DNA of 64,000 nucleotides from NCBI GenBank assembly GCA_903879335.1, contig CAIRLC010000019.1, forward strand, positions 62,001 to 126,000. Direction: 5' to 3'. This DNA comes from an uncultured Pseudomonadota bacterium. GTDB lineage: Bacteria; Pseudomonadota; Gammaproteobacteria; Steroidobacterales; Steroidobacteraceae. Shown here one piece after another: positions 7,949-15,100 of the stretch. The first letter of the stretch is position 1, and each line of letters opens with the position of its first letter. The notes below the pieces were generated by a model. The model made no database searches, was not told the origin of the DNA, and saw only the letters and a program-made list of their open reading frames with translations. A program made the translations under genes and the position numbers.

Positions 7949-9224
7949 GCGCGCCCTGCAACCGCGACACTAGGCTGCGTAAGAACACTTTATTGAAGTG
8001 CAACTGACAGGCCGGCGAGGCCTGTTCAAGCCGCGTCGATGAAACACGCAGCACCGTAACAGGCCCCTCGGCCCGGATCGTGGCTTGACGACGCGCGCCA
8101 CTCAGACAGGCCGCTTCACCAAAACAATCGCCCGCGCCTAGTCTGCCGATCAGCGCGTCGTCTTTATGTACGGCCAGGGCGCCCTCTATCGTGACGTAGA
8201 AGCGGTCTTCGATTTCACCCTCACGCACAAGGTCGGTACCAGGCTCATGGACCTCCCAGTCACTGGCCCGCAGAATTTCAGTGATTTCTGCATGACTGAA
8301 TTCATGGAAGAACGGTAAGCGCCGCAAGCGAGCGAAATGCTCCTGCTGATCGACTTGATCAACTTGTGCGCGAAATTTCTGATGTACGCCCGTTAGGGCC
8401 GCAGCCAAATCTTGCCCAGAGGCATAACGTTTCTCGGGGTCTTTAGACAGAGCCGTCATCACCACGGACTCAAGCTCCTCAGGTACCCCATCGCGCAGCG
8501 TATGGATGGGTGCCGGCGTCGCGTACACAATCTGGTGCATCAGCTTTGCAAGGTTAGCGCCACGAAAAGGCCTCACCCCGGTCAACAACTCATACATGAC
8601 TGCGCCGAGCGAATAAATATCCGACCGGTTGGACAAACTCGCTGATTGCACCTGTTCAGGAGACATGTAAGAGGGACTGCCCGCAATCCCTTCAATGCTG
8701 GACCCAATACCATTGGGGCCAAGCGCAATCCCGAAATCGATGATTCTCAATTCGCTTTGAACATTCAGCATGAGATTCGACGGTTTGATATCCCGATGAA
8801 TCACGCCCCGGCTGTGGGCATAGGCCAATGCACGAGCACCCTTGTAGGCAATCTCAACCACGGCATCCGGCGGCAATAGGTTGTCTTCGCGGCAGTAAGT
8901 CGCCAATGTTCGTGCGCCATACACGAACTCACTGACGATGTAACAGTGACCCTCCTCCTCGCCGGCATCGTAGATCGGCAAGATGTGCGGATGCTGCAAC
9001 AAACCAACGAGATGTGCCTCGGAGAGAAACATCTGTCGTGACACGCGGTGGCGTATGGGGTCTGCAGGGGTCGTCGGGTGATAGACCTTAATCGCCACAT
9101 CACGACGGAAGTAGGGATCATGGGAAAGATAGACGGTGCCGGTCGTCCCACGCGCAACCTCTTTGATGATTTCGTACTTACCAATGCGCTGCAGGGGGAC
9201 ATCCGCCCTGAAAGGCTCTGGCAA
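7935..9224 (-). CDS. Ser/Thr protein kinase with C-terminal cyclic-nucleotide-binding domain
   Basis: This 429-residue soluble protein joins a Hanks-type kinase (about residues 15-280) to a cNMP-binding domain (about 300-425). Kinase landmarks: glycine loop RGTTGTVY, Lys46 in VAIKVY, catalytic HRDIKPSN (Asp145), DFG (Asp163), SPSYMSPEQ and the APE-like region. The C-terminal half has REGEIEDRFYVTIEG, FGEAACLSG and ARRQATIRA, which correspond to the phosphate-binding cassette with its Glu and Arg, so ligand binding is plausible. No transmembrane segment is seen. The start is a TTG with a poor ribosome site and no better in-frame codon upstream. Its substrates are unknown. Confidence 0.9.
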   Translation of the reverse strand: MPEPFRADVPLQRIGKYEIIKEVARGTTGTVYLSHDPYFRRDVAIKVYHPTTPADPIRHRVSRQMFLSEAHLVGLLQHPHILPIYDAGEEEGHCYIVSEFVYGARTLATYCREDNLLPPDAVVEIAYKGARALAYAHSRGVIHRDIKPSNLMLNVQSELRIIDFGIALGPNGIGSSIEGIAGSPSYMSPEQVQSASLSNRSDIYSLGAVMYELLTGVRPFRGANLAKLMHQIVYATPAPIHTLRDGVPEELESVVMTALSKDPEKRYASGQDLAAALTGVHQKFRAQVDQVDQQEHFARLRRLPFFHEFSHAEITEILRASDWEVHEPGTDLVREGEIEDRFYVTIEGALAVHKDDALIGRLGAGDCFGEAACLSGARRQATIRAEGPVTVLRVSSTRLEQASPACQLHFNKVFLRSLVSRLQGAPKRD

Positions 9225-9366
9225 AGGGTACGTCTCAGCATTGGACGAGGACGGCGAGATGGCGGACTCCCAAACGCGTGACGGGCTATGGAGTTTCGAA
9301 GCCGCTGCAGATTACCGTGCAAGGAAATGTCAAAACGTGCGCTATCTCTCGTTTTCTGGCCGTCTC

Positions 9367-10332
9367 TCAGGTTGGCGAGAAATGGTCCCACCCGCGAGGC
9401 AACGGGATCTCACCACGCTCAGCCAGCACCCTCACGCCCTTACCTGCAACGATTTCACCGATACAGTGGCACGCGGGTGCACCCACTTTGGCGGCGAGCG
9501 CTCCGATTTGAGCGCGTGCACTCGGTGGGGCGGTAAACAGCAGCTCGTAGTCATCTCCGCCGGCCAAGGCATAGCCCCGAGCTGCATTCTCGCCGGCGAG
9601 CGTATAGAGCGCACGCGAGAGCGGCAGTTCGCGCGCACGGATCACTGCACCCACACCAGACGCGGCTGCGATCCGGCCTAGGTCCTGAGCGAGTCCATCC
9701 GAGACGTCAACGCAGGCACTGGCAACGCCTCGTAGACCTTGACCGAACGCGACTCGAGGCTCTGGATGGCGAAACTTGTGCTCCAACGCACCCCGATTGG
9801 CACCGTGACCTTCCAATCGGCCTTGCAGCAACGCCAAGCCCGCTGCCGCATCTCCGGGCCAGCCCGTGACGTAGACCAAGTCGCCGGGACGCGCGCCACT
9901 GCGGCGTAAGGCGGTGCCAGTTGGGACAAAGCCCATGGCCGATACCGACAGCGTCATCGGCCCACGGGTGGTGTCACCCCCGACCAGTGCCACGCCAAAT
10001 TGCGCGGCGAGTTTGCCGAGTCCACGGGCAAAACCGTCAACCCACTCCTCATCGAGTTCTGGCAGGGTCAACGCCAGCATCGCCCAAGCGGGGACCGCCC
10101 CCATCGCCGCCAGGTCGGATAAGTTCACCGCCAAGGCTCGCCACCCAATGTCGTACGCGTCAGCGTCCATCGGGAAATGACGACCCTCGACCAGGGTGTC
10201 TACGCAGGTGACGAGTTCGTGGCCGGCCGGAACCTGCATGATCGCCGCATCATCTCCAACACCCTGAGTGACATCGCGACGCGTGGCACCCAGAGCCGCA
10301 AAGAACCGGTCGATGAGCTCAAATTCGCCCAT
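9367..10332 (-). CDS. thiL: Thiamine-monophosphate kinase
   Basis: This 321-residue enzyme phosphorylates thiamine phosphate to thiamine diphosphate, the cofactor of Dxs in this window. Family marks are GVGDDAAIM near residue 25, CVDTLVEGRHF, AVNLSDLAAMGA, VGGDTTRG, DVSDGLAQDLGR and ALAGGDDYELLF. It starts 14 bp after nusB, in the usual nusB-thiL order. pgpA, often next, is absent; the following gene is the unrelated kinase 143 bp away. Confidence 0.95.
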   Translation of the reverse strand: MGEFELIDRFFAALGATRRDVTQGVGDDAAIMQVPAGHELVTCVDTLVEGRHFPMDADAYDIGWRALAVNLSDLAAMGAVPAWAMLALTLPELDEEWVDGFARGLGKLAAQFGVALVGGDTTRGPMTLSVSAMGFVPTGTALRRSGARPGDLVYVTGWPGDAAAGLALLQGRLEGHGANRGALEHKFRHPEPRVAFGQGLRGVASACVDVSDGLAQDLGRIAAASGVGAVIRARELPLSRALYTLAGENAARGYALAGGDDYELLFTAPPSARAQIGALAAKVGAPACHCIGEIVAGKGVRVLAERGEIPLPRGWDHFSPT

Positions 10333-10346
10333 TGCCGGCGCCCCGC

Positions 10347-10796
10347 TTAGAGATCGCGCTCGTGCGGCCGCAGTTCGCCGGCTGCCCGATCGAGCACGCC
10401 ATTGACGAACTTGTAGCCATCCGTTGCGCCGAAGCGTTTCGCGAGATCGACCGCCTCACTGATCGCTACCCGGAACGGCACATCCAACCGATGCTGCAAT
10501 TCGTAAAGCGCCATCCACAGGATGCCATGCTCGATGGGATCCAGATGTTTAGGCTCGATATCTGAATAGCGCTCCAGTAAGGCGTCCAGGGCTTCGCGCT
10601 GCTGCGCCACGTTCATTAATAATTCGCGCAAGTACTCCATATCTGAACCTTTCGATTCAGGATCGAGCGCGTATTGATGGTAGACGTCCTGCCACGGATG
10701 ACCGCCCACCTGCATCTGATACAGCGCTTGCGCGAGCACTTTGCGCGCGCCGCGGCGCGCCCGTGATAACTGACGGACCTCAGACTCGCGGCCCAT
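10347..10796 (-). CDS. nusB: Transcription antitermination factor NusB
   Basis: This 149-residue all-helical protein binds boxA RNA with NusE (S10) during rRNA antitermination. ARRGARKVLAQALYQMQ at the N-terminus and the C-terminal RVAISEAVDLAKRFGATDG with FVNGVLDR are diagnostic. Its ATG overlaps the ribH stop by one base (TAATG), so it is coupled to ribH. Confidence 0.96.
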   Translation of the reverse strand: MGRESEVRQLSRARRGARKVLAQALYQMQVGGHPWQDVYHQYALDPESKGSDMEYLRELLMNVAQQREALDALLERYSDIEPKHLDPIEHGILWMALYELQHRLDVPFRVAISEAVDLAKRFGATDGYKFVNGVLDRAAGELRPHERDL

Positions 10797-11272
10797 TATG
10801 GGTCCAACCGCTTGAGCAAATTGGCCGTCTCAATCGCCGCCAAGGCTGCTTCTGCGCCCTTATTACCCGCTTTACCGCCCGCTCTATCGATGGCCTGCTC
10901 AAAGGTATCGCAGGTCAGTACACCGTTGGTCACCGGAATACCGGAGTCCAACGCAGCGCGGCCGATCCCGGAGGTGCACTCACCGGCAACAAAGTCGAAG
11001 TGCGCGGTATCGCCTTTAATCACTGCGCCCAGTGCGACCACCGCGTCATAGCGTTTCGAGAGTGCTAGCCGACGGACCACCAATGGCATTTCAAAGGCGC
11101 CTGGCACCCGCACGATCTCAAGGTCTTTCTCACTCGCTCCGTGACGAACCAGAGCGTCGACCGCTCCGTCAATCAAGCGAGCCACGACGAAATCGTTAAA
11201 CCGGGCGGCAACGATCGCCACTCGCAAGTCACGAGCGATCAAATCCGCTTCATGCGTACGTACGTTAGTCAT
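10796..11272 (-). CDS. ribH: 6,7-dimethyl-8-ribityllumazine synthase
   Basis: This 158-residue protein condenses 5-amino-6-ribitylaminouracil with 3,4-dihydroxybutanone 4-phosphate, the penultimate riboflavin step. Visible motifs are VAARFNDFVV, VPGAFEMPLV, ALGAVIKGDTAHFDFV (with the active-site His) and PVTNGVLT. It is translationally coupled to ribBA through an ATGA overlap and to nusB downstream. Confidence 0.96.
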   Translation of the reverse strand: MTNVRTHEADLIARDLRVAIVAARFNDFVVARLIDGAVDALVRHGASEKDLEIVRVPGAFEMPLVVRRLALSKRYDAVVALGAVIKGDTAHFDFVAGECTSGIGRAALDSGIPVTNGVLTCDTFEQAIDRAGGKAGNKGAEAALAAIETANLLKRLDP

Positions 11273-12390
11273 TTGTTTGACTCCTCAATGGCTTCTACTG
11301 CGCCGGTATGGACGTATTCCGTGATCGTCAGGCCGAAGGCGGCCAAGCCCTGCAGGTGGGTGTATCGGGACAGTACCCGCATACGGGTGATACCGAGATC
11401 GCCCAAAATCTGGGCGCCGATACCGTAGGTCCGCAAGACCGGCCCGGGGGCCTTACGCGCGCCACTCCCCAATGACTGCAGACTCTCGACGATCTCACGC
11501 GGGCCTTCGTCGCCCCGCAGAATGACGACCACGCCGTTGTCCTCAGCGGCAATGCGACGCATGGCATCCGCCAACGGCCAGCCCAATTCATTGGCCCGGA
11601 CGCCCGCCACATCGCGGAGGGTTTCTGTCAGGTGCACGCGCACTAAAGGCTCTCCTTGGAGATCCCCACGCACAAATGCGAGGTGGACGGCGCGATGGAC
11701 ATGGTCTTCGTAGGCGACCATACGAAAGCGACCGTACTCGGTCTCAACCTCGCGATCCTCGATACGCTCGATCGAACGCTCTTTCGACAAGCGATAGCGA
11801 ATCAGGTCGGCGATAGTGCCGATCTTAAGGCCGTGCTGTTGCGCATACTTTTCCAAATCAGGCCGGCGCGCCATCGTGCCGTCCTCGTTGAGAATTTCAA
11901 CGATCACCGCAGCGGGTTCAAAGCCAGCCAATCTGGCCAGATCGCAACCGGCCTCCGTGTGACCTGCGCGCGTCAGAACGCCGCCCGGCTGCGCCATCAG
12001 CGGAAAAATGTGCCCGGGTTGGCGCAGGTCTTCAGGCTTTGCGCCCGGTTTGACCGCCGCTTGTACGGTGCGCGCTCGATCGTAGGCTGAAATGCCGGTC
12101 GTGACGCCCTCCGCCGCCTCAATCGATATCGTGAAGTTCGTGCTGTGGTCCTGCGCCGTCGATGAGACCATCAACGGCAGACGCAATTCTCGACAGCGCT
12201 GCTGCGTCAGCGTCAGGCAGATTAAGCCTCTGCCGTAACGGGCCATGAAGTTAATATCTTCGGCACGGACGCACTCCGCCGCCATGAGGAGATCGCCCTC
12301 ATTTTCGCGGTCTTCGTCATCGACGATAACCACCATGCGGCCGGCCTTGAGCTCGGCCAAGATTTCTTCGATAGGGACCAGTGGAGTCAT
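11269..12390 (-). CDS. ribBA: RibBA-type protein: DHBP synthase fused to a degenerate GTP cyclohydrolase II domain
   Basis: This 373-residue protein has an intact N-terminal RibB half (about 1-200): DDEDRENEGDLL, the GLICL segment and HTEAGCDLARLAG. It makes 3,4-dihydroxy-2-butanone 4-phosphate from ribulose 5-phosphate. The C-terminal RibA-like half (about 205-365) keeps the fold (EYGRFRMVAY, LVRVHLTETL, RTYGIGAQILGDLG) but lacks the three zinc cysteines normally found in CLTGDVFGSLRCDCG. It is therefore unlikely to act as GTP cyclohydrolase II, as in so-called RibBX proteins. The ATG at 12390 is chosen over a TTG at 12411. It is the first gene of ribBA-ribH-nusB-thiL. Confidence 0.93.
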   Translation of the reverse strand: MTPLVPIEEILAELKAGRMVVIVDDEDRENEGDLLMAAECVRAEDINFMARYGRGLICLTLTQQRCRELRLPLMVSSTAQDHSTNFTISIEAAEGVTTGISAYDRARTVQAAVKPGAKPEDLRQPGHIFPLMAQPGGVLTRAGHTEAGCDLARLAGFEPAAVIVEILNEDGTMARRPDLEKYAQQHGLKIGTIADLIRYRLSKERSIERIEDREVETEYGRFRMVAYEDHVHRAVHLAFVRGDLQGEPLVRVHLTETLRDVAGVRANELGWPLADAMRRIAAEDNGVVVILRGDEGPREIVESLQSLGSGARKAPGPVLRTYGIGAQILGDLGITRMRVLSRYTHLQGLAAFGLTITEYVHTGAVEAIEESNK

Positions 12391-12435
12391 GAGGATCAGG
12401 CGTCCAGTCAAACTATCATTGTAACAGGGCCGAGC

Positions 12436-12801
12436 TTAACCCCCGGCACGCTTGGCTTCGATACCACGTTTTTTGAGCTCTTCGACCAAGGTATCGCGGT
12501 GCTCTCCCTGGATTTCGATCACCCCATCGACCACTCGCCCCCCGGTACCACAGCGCTGCTTCAAGGCCTTAGCCAATACCTCGAGTTCAGCTGCCGGGAG
12601 GGCAAGTCCCGTGATCACGCTCACGCCCTTACCGCCTCTGCCGGCGGTCTGCCGCGCCACCCGGACAGGGCCCTTGGGCGCCGCGGCTGCCGCGAGCGCC
12701 GCCCGCGCCTTACAGCGGCAGGCGTTGGCCGGGAAGCCACAGCCCGGGCAAACCCGCCCGGCGCCGGTGGAGTAAACAATGCGCGTATCGGAACGACTCA
12801 T
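12436..12801 (-). CDS. yciH: SUI1/eIF1-like translation factor YciH
   Basis: This 121-residue protein has an N-terminal zinc-knuckle-like stretch (CPGCGFPANACRCK), then an Ala-rich linker and a C-terminal SUI1 domain (about 45-118). The signatures are GRGGKGVSVITGL and LAKALKQRCGTGG, ending in VEIQGEHRD-type sequence. E. coli YciH influences start-site fidelity in vitro; its cellular role in bacteria is unclear. It lies 45 bp upstream of ribBA in the same direction. Confidence 0.9.
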   Translation of the reverse strand: MSRSDTRIVYSTGAGRVCPGCGFPANACRCKARAALAAAAAPKGPVRVARQTAGRGGKGVSVITGLALPAAELEVLAKALKQRCGTGGRVVDGVIEIQGEHRDTLVEELKKRGIEAKRAGG

Positions 12802-12868
12802 GATCTCGATAGTGTACCGGAAGCGGCGCTAACCTCGACCGCAGGCGCCGACTCAACGACAATAGGGC

Positions 12869-13345
12869 ATGGCCAGTCCCGAGATTCATGACGCCAGAAA
12901 AGGTGATGCCCCGAGTATCGCCCGCCTATCAAGACGCTTAGTCGAAGCCGGCTTAACCCCGGCCTGGACTGAACAGCGGATCGAGCGCTGCCGTCAGCGC
13001 GAGGACAGCCGCGTCCTGGTGGTCCGCCACGGCAGCCAGGTGATCGCGAGTGTCATCGTCGACTTCGAGGACAGCGCAGCTCACCTCGGCTTGTTGGTGG
13101 TAGACGGAGTTTGGCAACGTCGTGGCTTGGGCCGACAGCTATTAGAAGCTGCCGAACGACTCGCCAGAGCAGCCGGGCTCCCGCGCATGGTGCTTGAGGT
13201 CCGCGATGGCAATGCCGGGGGCCGTGCCTTCTATCAGTCCCACGGCTATCAGGAAACGGGAGTCGTTGCCCGATACTATGGCCCGACGGAAAACGCGATC
13301 CGACTCGCGCGCGAGTTAAAGGATGTCGCCTTCAACCACTCGTGA
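12869..13345 (+). CDS. GNAT-family N-acetyltransferase
   Basis: This 158-residue protein has the acetyl-CoA-binding motif A: GLLVVDGVWQRRGLGRQLLEAAERLAR around residues 70-97, containing QRRGLGR. Motif B is seen as GNAGGRAFYQSHGYQETGV near the C-terminus, typical of amino-group acetyltransferases of small molecules or proteins. The substrate cannot be read. It converges on the serine hydrolase gene and overlaps it by 14 bp. Confidence 0.88.
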   Translation: MASPEIHDARKGDAPSIARLSRRLVEAGLTPAWTEQRIERCRQREDSRVLVVRHGSQVIASVIVDFEDSAAHLGLLVVDGVWQRRGLGRQLLEAAERLARAAGLPRMVLEVRDGNAGGRAFYQSHGYQETGVVARYYGPTENAIRLARELKDVAFNHS

Positions 13346-15053
13346 TTCGCACCAGGGTTTCACCCGACAGTTTCATTGTCATTGCGCGACCGCCGACAAC
13401 GTCACCGAACAAGACCCACTCAGGGCTCGTGGCTTCATCACGCAACCAGAAGCGGCCATCCGCTGCCGGTTCTAAGGGGACAATACCGTCCAGCCAGAGC
13501 TGCCCGGCTCGAAGAATGACGTGGTGCGTGCCGGTCCATACTTCTTCCTCTCGGTAATGTCCGACGAAACCGTGCCAAGCCGACGGGACGGGGGCTGGTT
13601 GAGGTCGACTGACACCCATACGCATATAGAGCGAGGAGCCCCACCCGAAGCCATTGGCCGGCGTGGCCGTACCGGCCGGCGGGAATACCACGAGATCAGC
13701 ACTCGCCGATGCGCCAGCCAGGACGAACACGCCTGCACCGCCGCTGACCGGCTCCAGCGAAATCAGACCTTTCACCGGCTCTTTACCGCCAAGCTTCAAC
13801 GCCAGACCCGCACCCTCCTGGACAACTTCACAGGATTGGCCGGATTCGTTGTGATAGATCCCAAGGTAGTGAGCCACTTGTTCCACGTAGCGAGGATCAA
13901 ACGGCGCCGGGAATTTCGGCATCGGTCGCCGCTCGCGACACGCTCGCAGTGCCCGCAAGGCAAATTCGGTCACCGGACGCGGCCGCACGCCCTGCATCGC
14001 ATTGACCGAAGCGAACACGCCAAAACCACTATCCGTGTCGACCTCAAGCGCCGACGCAAAGGACACCATACCGCCGGTGTGGCGCAAGCGCCGATGTCCG
14101 TCAAAGGAATCAACCGCAATGCCATAGCCATAATGCGCGTTATTACCAAACTCAGCGGCTTCGATGTGCGGTGTCGAGAATGCAGCAAAGGCCTCCGGTG
14201 ACACGATGCGACGATTGCCCAAGCGGCCGCCATTGAGCAGCATCAATAGGTATTGGCCCATGTCCGCGGGCGTCGAGGCAATACAACCGGCACCGTCCGT
14301 GGCCATGATGCGCGGAGCAACCACGAGCGGACCGTGCGTTGGATAGGGCCGATCGGAACGCGCCGGCCAATAACTCTGGATCACACGGGTCGCATGTTCA
14401 AAAGAGGTCACCGGCGCTGTGTGGGTCATACCCAATGGAGTCAACAGGCGCCGCTGCAAACACTCAGCCAATGAACTGCCATCTAAGTGTTCGATCAGCT
14501 GCCCAAGCACTCGCCAACCCATATTGCAGTAATGAAAATCGCGGCCGAGCGGACCTGCGGGGCGGTGCCGAAATGAGGGGTCACCAGGAAACAAAGGCCC
14601 ATCTGGTAATGCAGCCGAATGAGTCAACAGATGATGAATCGTAATCGGCGCATCAGGGGACTCAAAACGCAGCCCCGGCAGGTGGCGATCGATCGGGTCA
14701 TGCACGGAGACCCTGCCTTCCTCGACCAACTGCAAGAGCGCGAGGCCCACGAAAGATTTGGTGATTGAGCCGATCTGGAATTGATCGTCGGGCGTGACTG
14801 GGGTGCGCGTGCCAATATCGGCGTAGCCGTAACTCCCGACCCATCGCACGGCGACGCGATCGGCCAAGACTAGCGTGAGCCCAGGCGCACCGAGCTCAGC
14901 GAGATATTGCGCCACATAGGCCTCAATCGCCGGAATCGCGTCGGTATAGGGCCCCGCATCGCCCCGGCCTGTGGTCTTTGGCAGCGCCGCCAATGCGGGC
15001 GTAGCGGCCATTGCCGTACCGAGCGAGACAAACGATCGTCGATTGAGAATCAT
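13332..15053 (-). CDS. Serine hydrolase, class C beta-lactamase/esterase family, Tat-type signal
   Basis: This 573-residue exported protein begins with NRRSFVSLGTA and an Ala-rich stretch, a twin-arginine-like signal. Residues 40-370 are a beta-lactamase/DD-peptidase fold: Ser96-x-x-Lys99 (GSITKS), Tyr175-x-Asn177 (YCN) and RHTGGM. About 200 extra C-terminal residues resemble the beta-sandwich tails of esterase-type serine hydrolases. An amidase or esterase acting on a peptide or D-amino-acid ester is more likely than a resistance enzyme. It shares its strand with the flavoprotein 48 bp upstream. Confidence 0.88.
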   Translation of the reverse strand: MILNRRSFVSLGTAMAATPALAALPKTTGRGDAGPYTDAIPAIEAYVAQYLAELGAPGLTLVLADRVAVRWVGSYGYADIGTRTPVTPDDQFQIGSITKSFVGLALLQLVEEGRVSVHDPIDRHLPGLRFESPDAPITIHHLLTHSAALPDGPLFPGDPSFRHRPAGPLGRDFHYCNMGWRVLGQLIEHLDGSSLAECLQRRLLTPLGMTHTAPVTSFEHATRVIQSYWPARSDRPYPTHGPLVVAPRIMATDGAGCIASTPADMGQYLLMLLNGGRLGNRRIVSPEAFAAFSTPHIEAAEFGNNAHYGYGIAVDSFDGHRRLRHTGGMVSFASALEVDTDSGFGVFASVNAMQGVRPRPVTEFALRALRACRERRPMPKFPAPFDPRYVEQVAHYLGIYHNESGQSCEVVQEGAGLALKLGGKEPVKGLISLEPVSGGAGVFVLAGASASADLVVFPPAGTATPANGFGWGSSLYMRMGVSRPQPAPVPSAWHGFVGHYREEEVWTGTHHVILRAGQLWLDGIVPLEPAADGRFWLRDEATSPEWVLFGDVVGGRAMTMKLSGETLVRITSG

Positions 15054-15100
15054 CGGGACACCTCCAAGAACGATGTCCCGATCCTAACGCAGGCGCAGGG

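Noticed and set aside
12391-12435. FMN riboswitch upstream of ribBA.
   Set aside because: Only 45 bp separate ribBA from yciH, too short for the FMN element, and its conserved core is absent.
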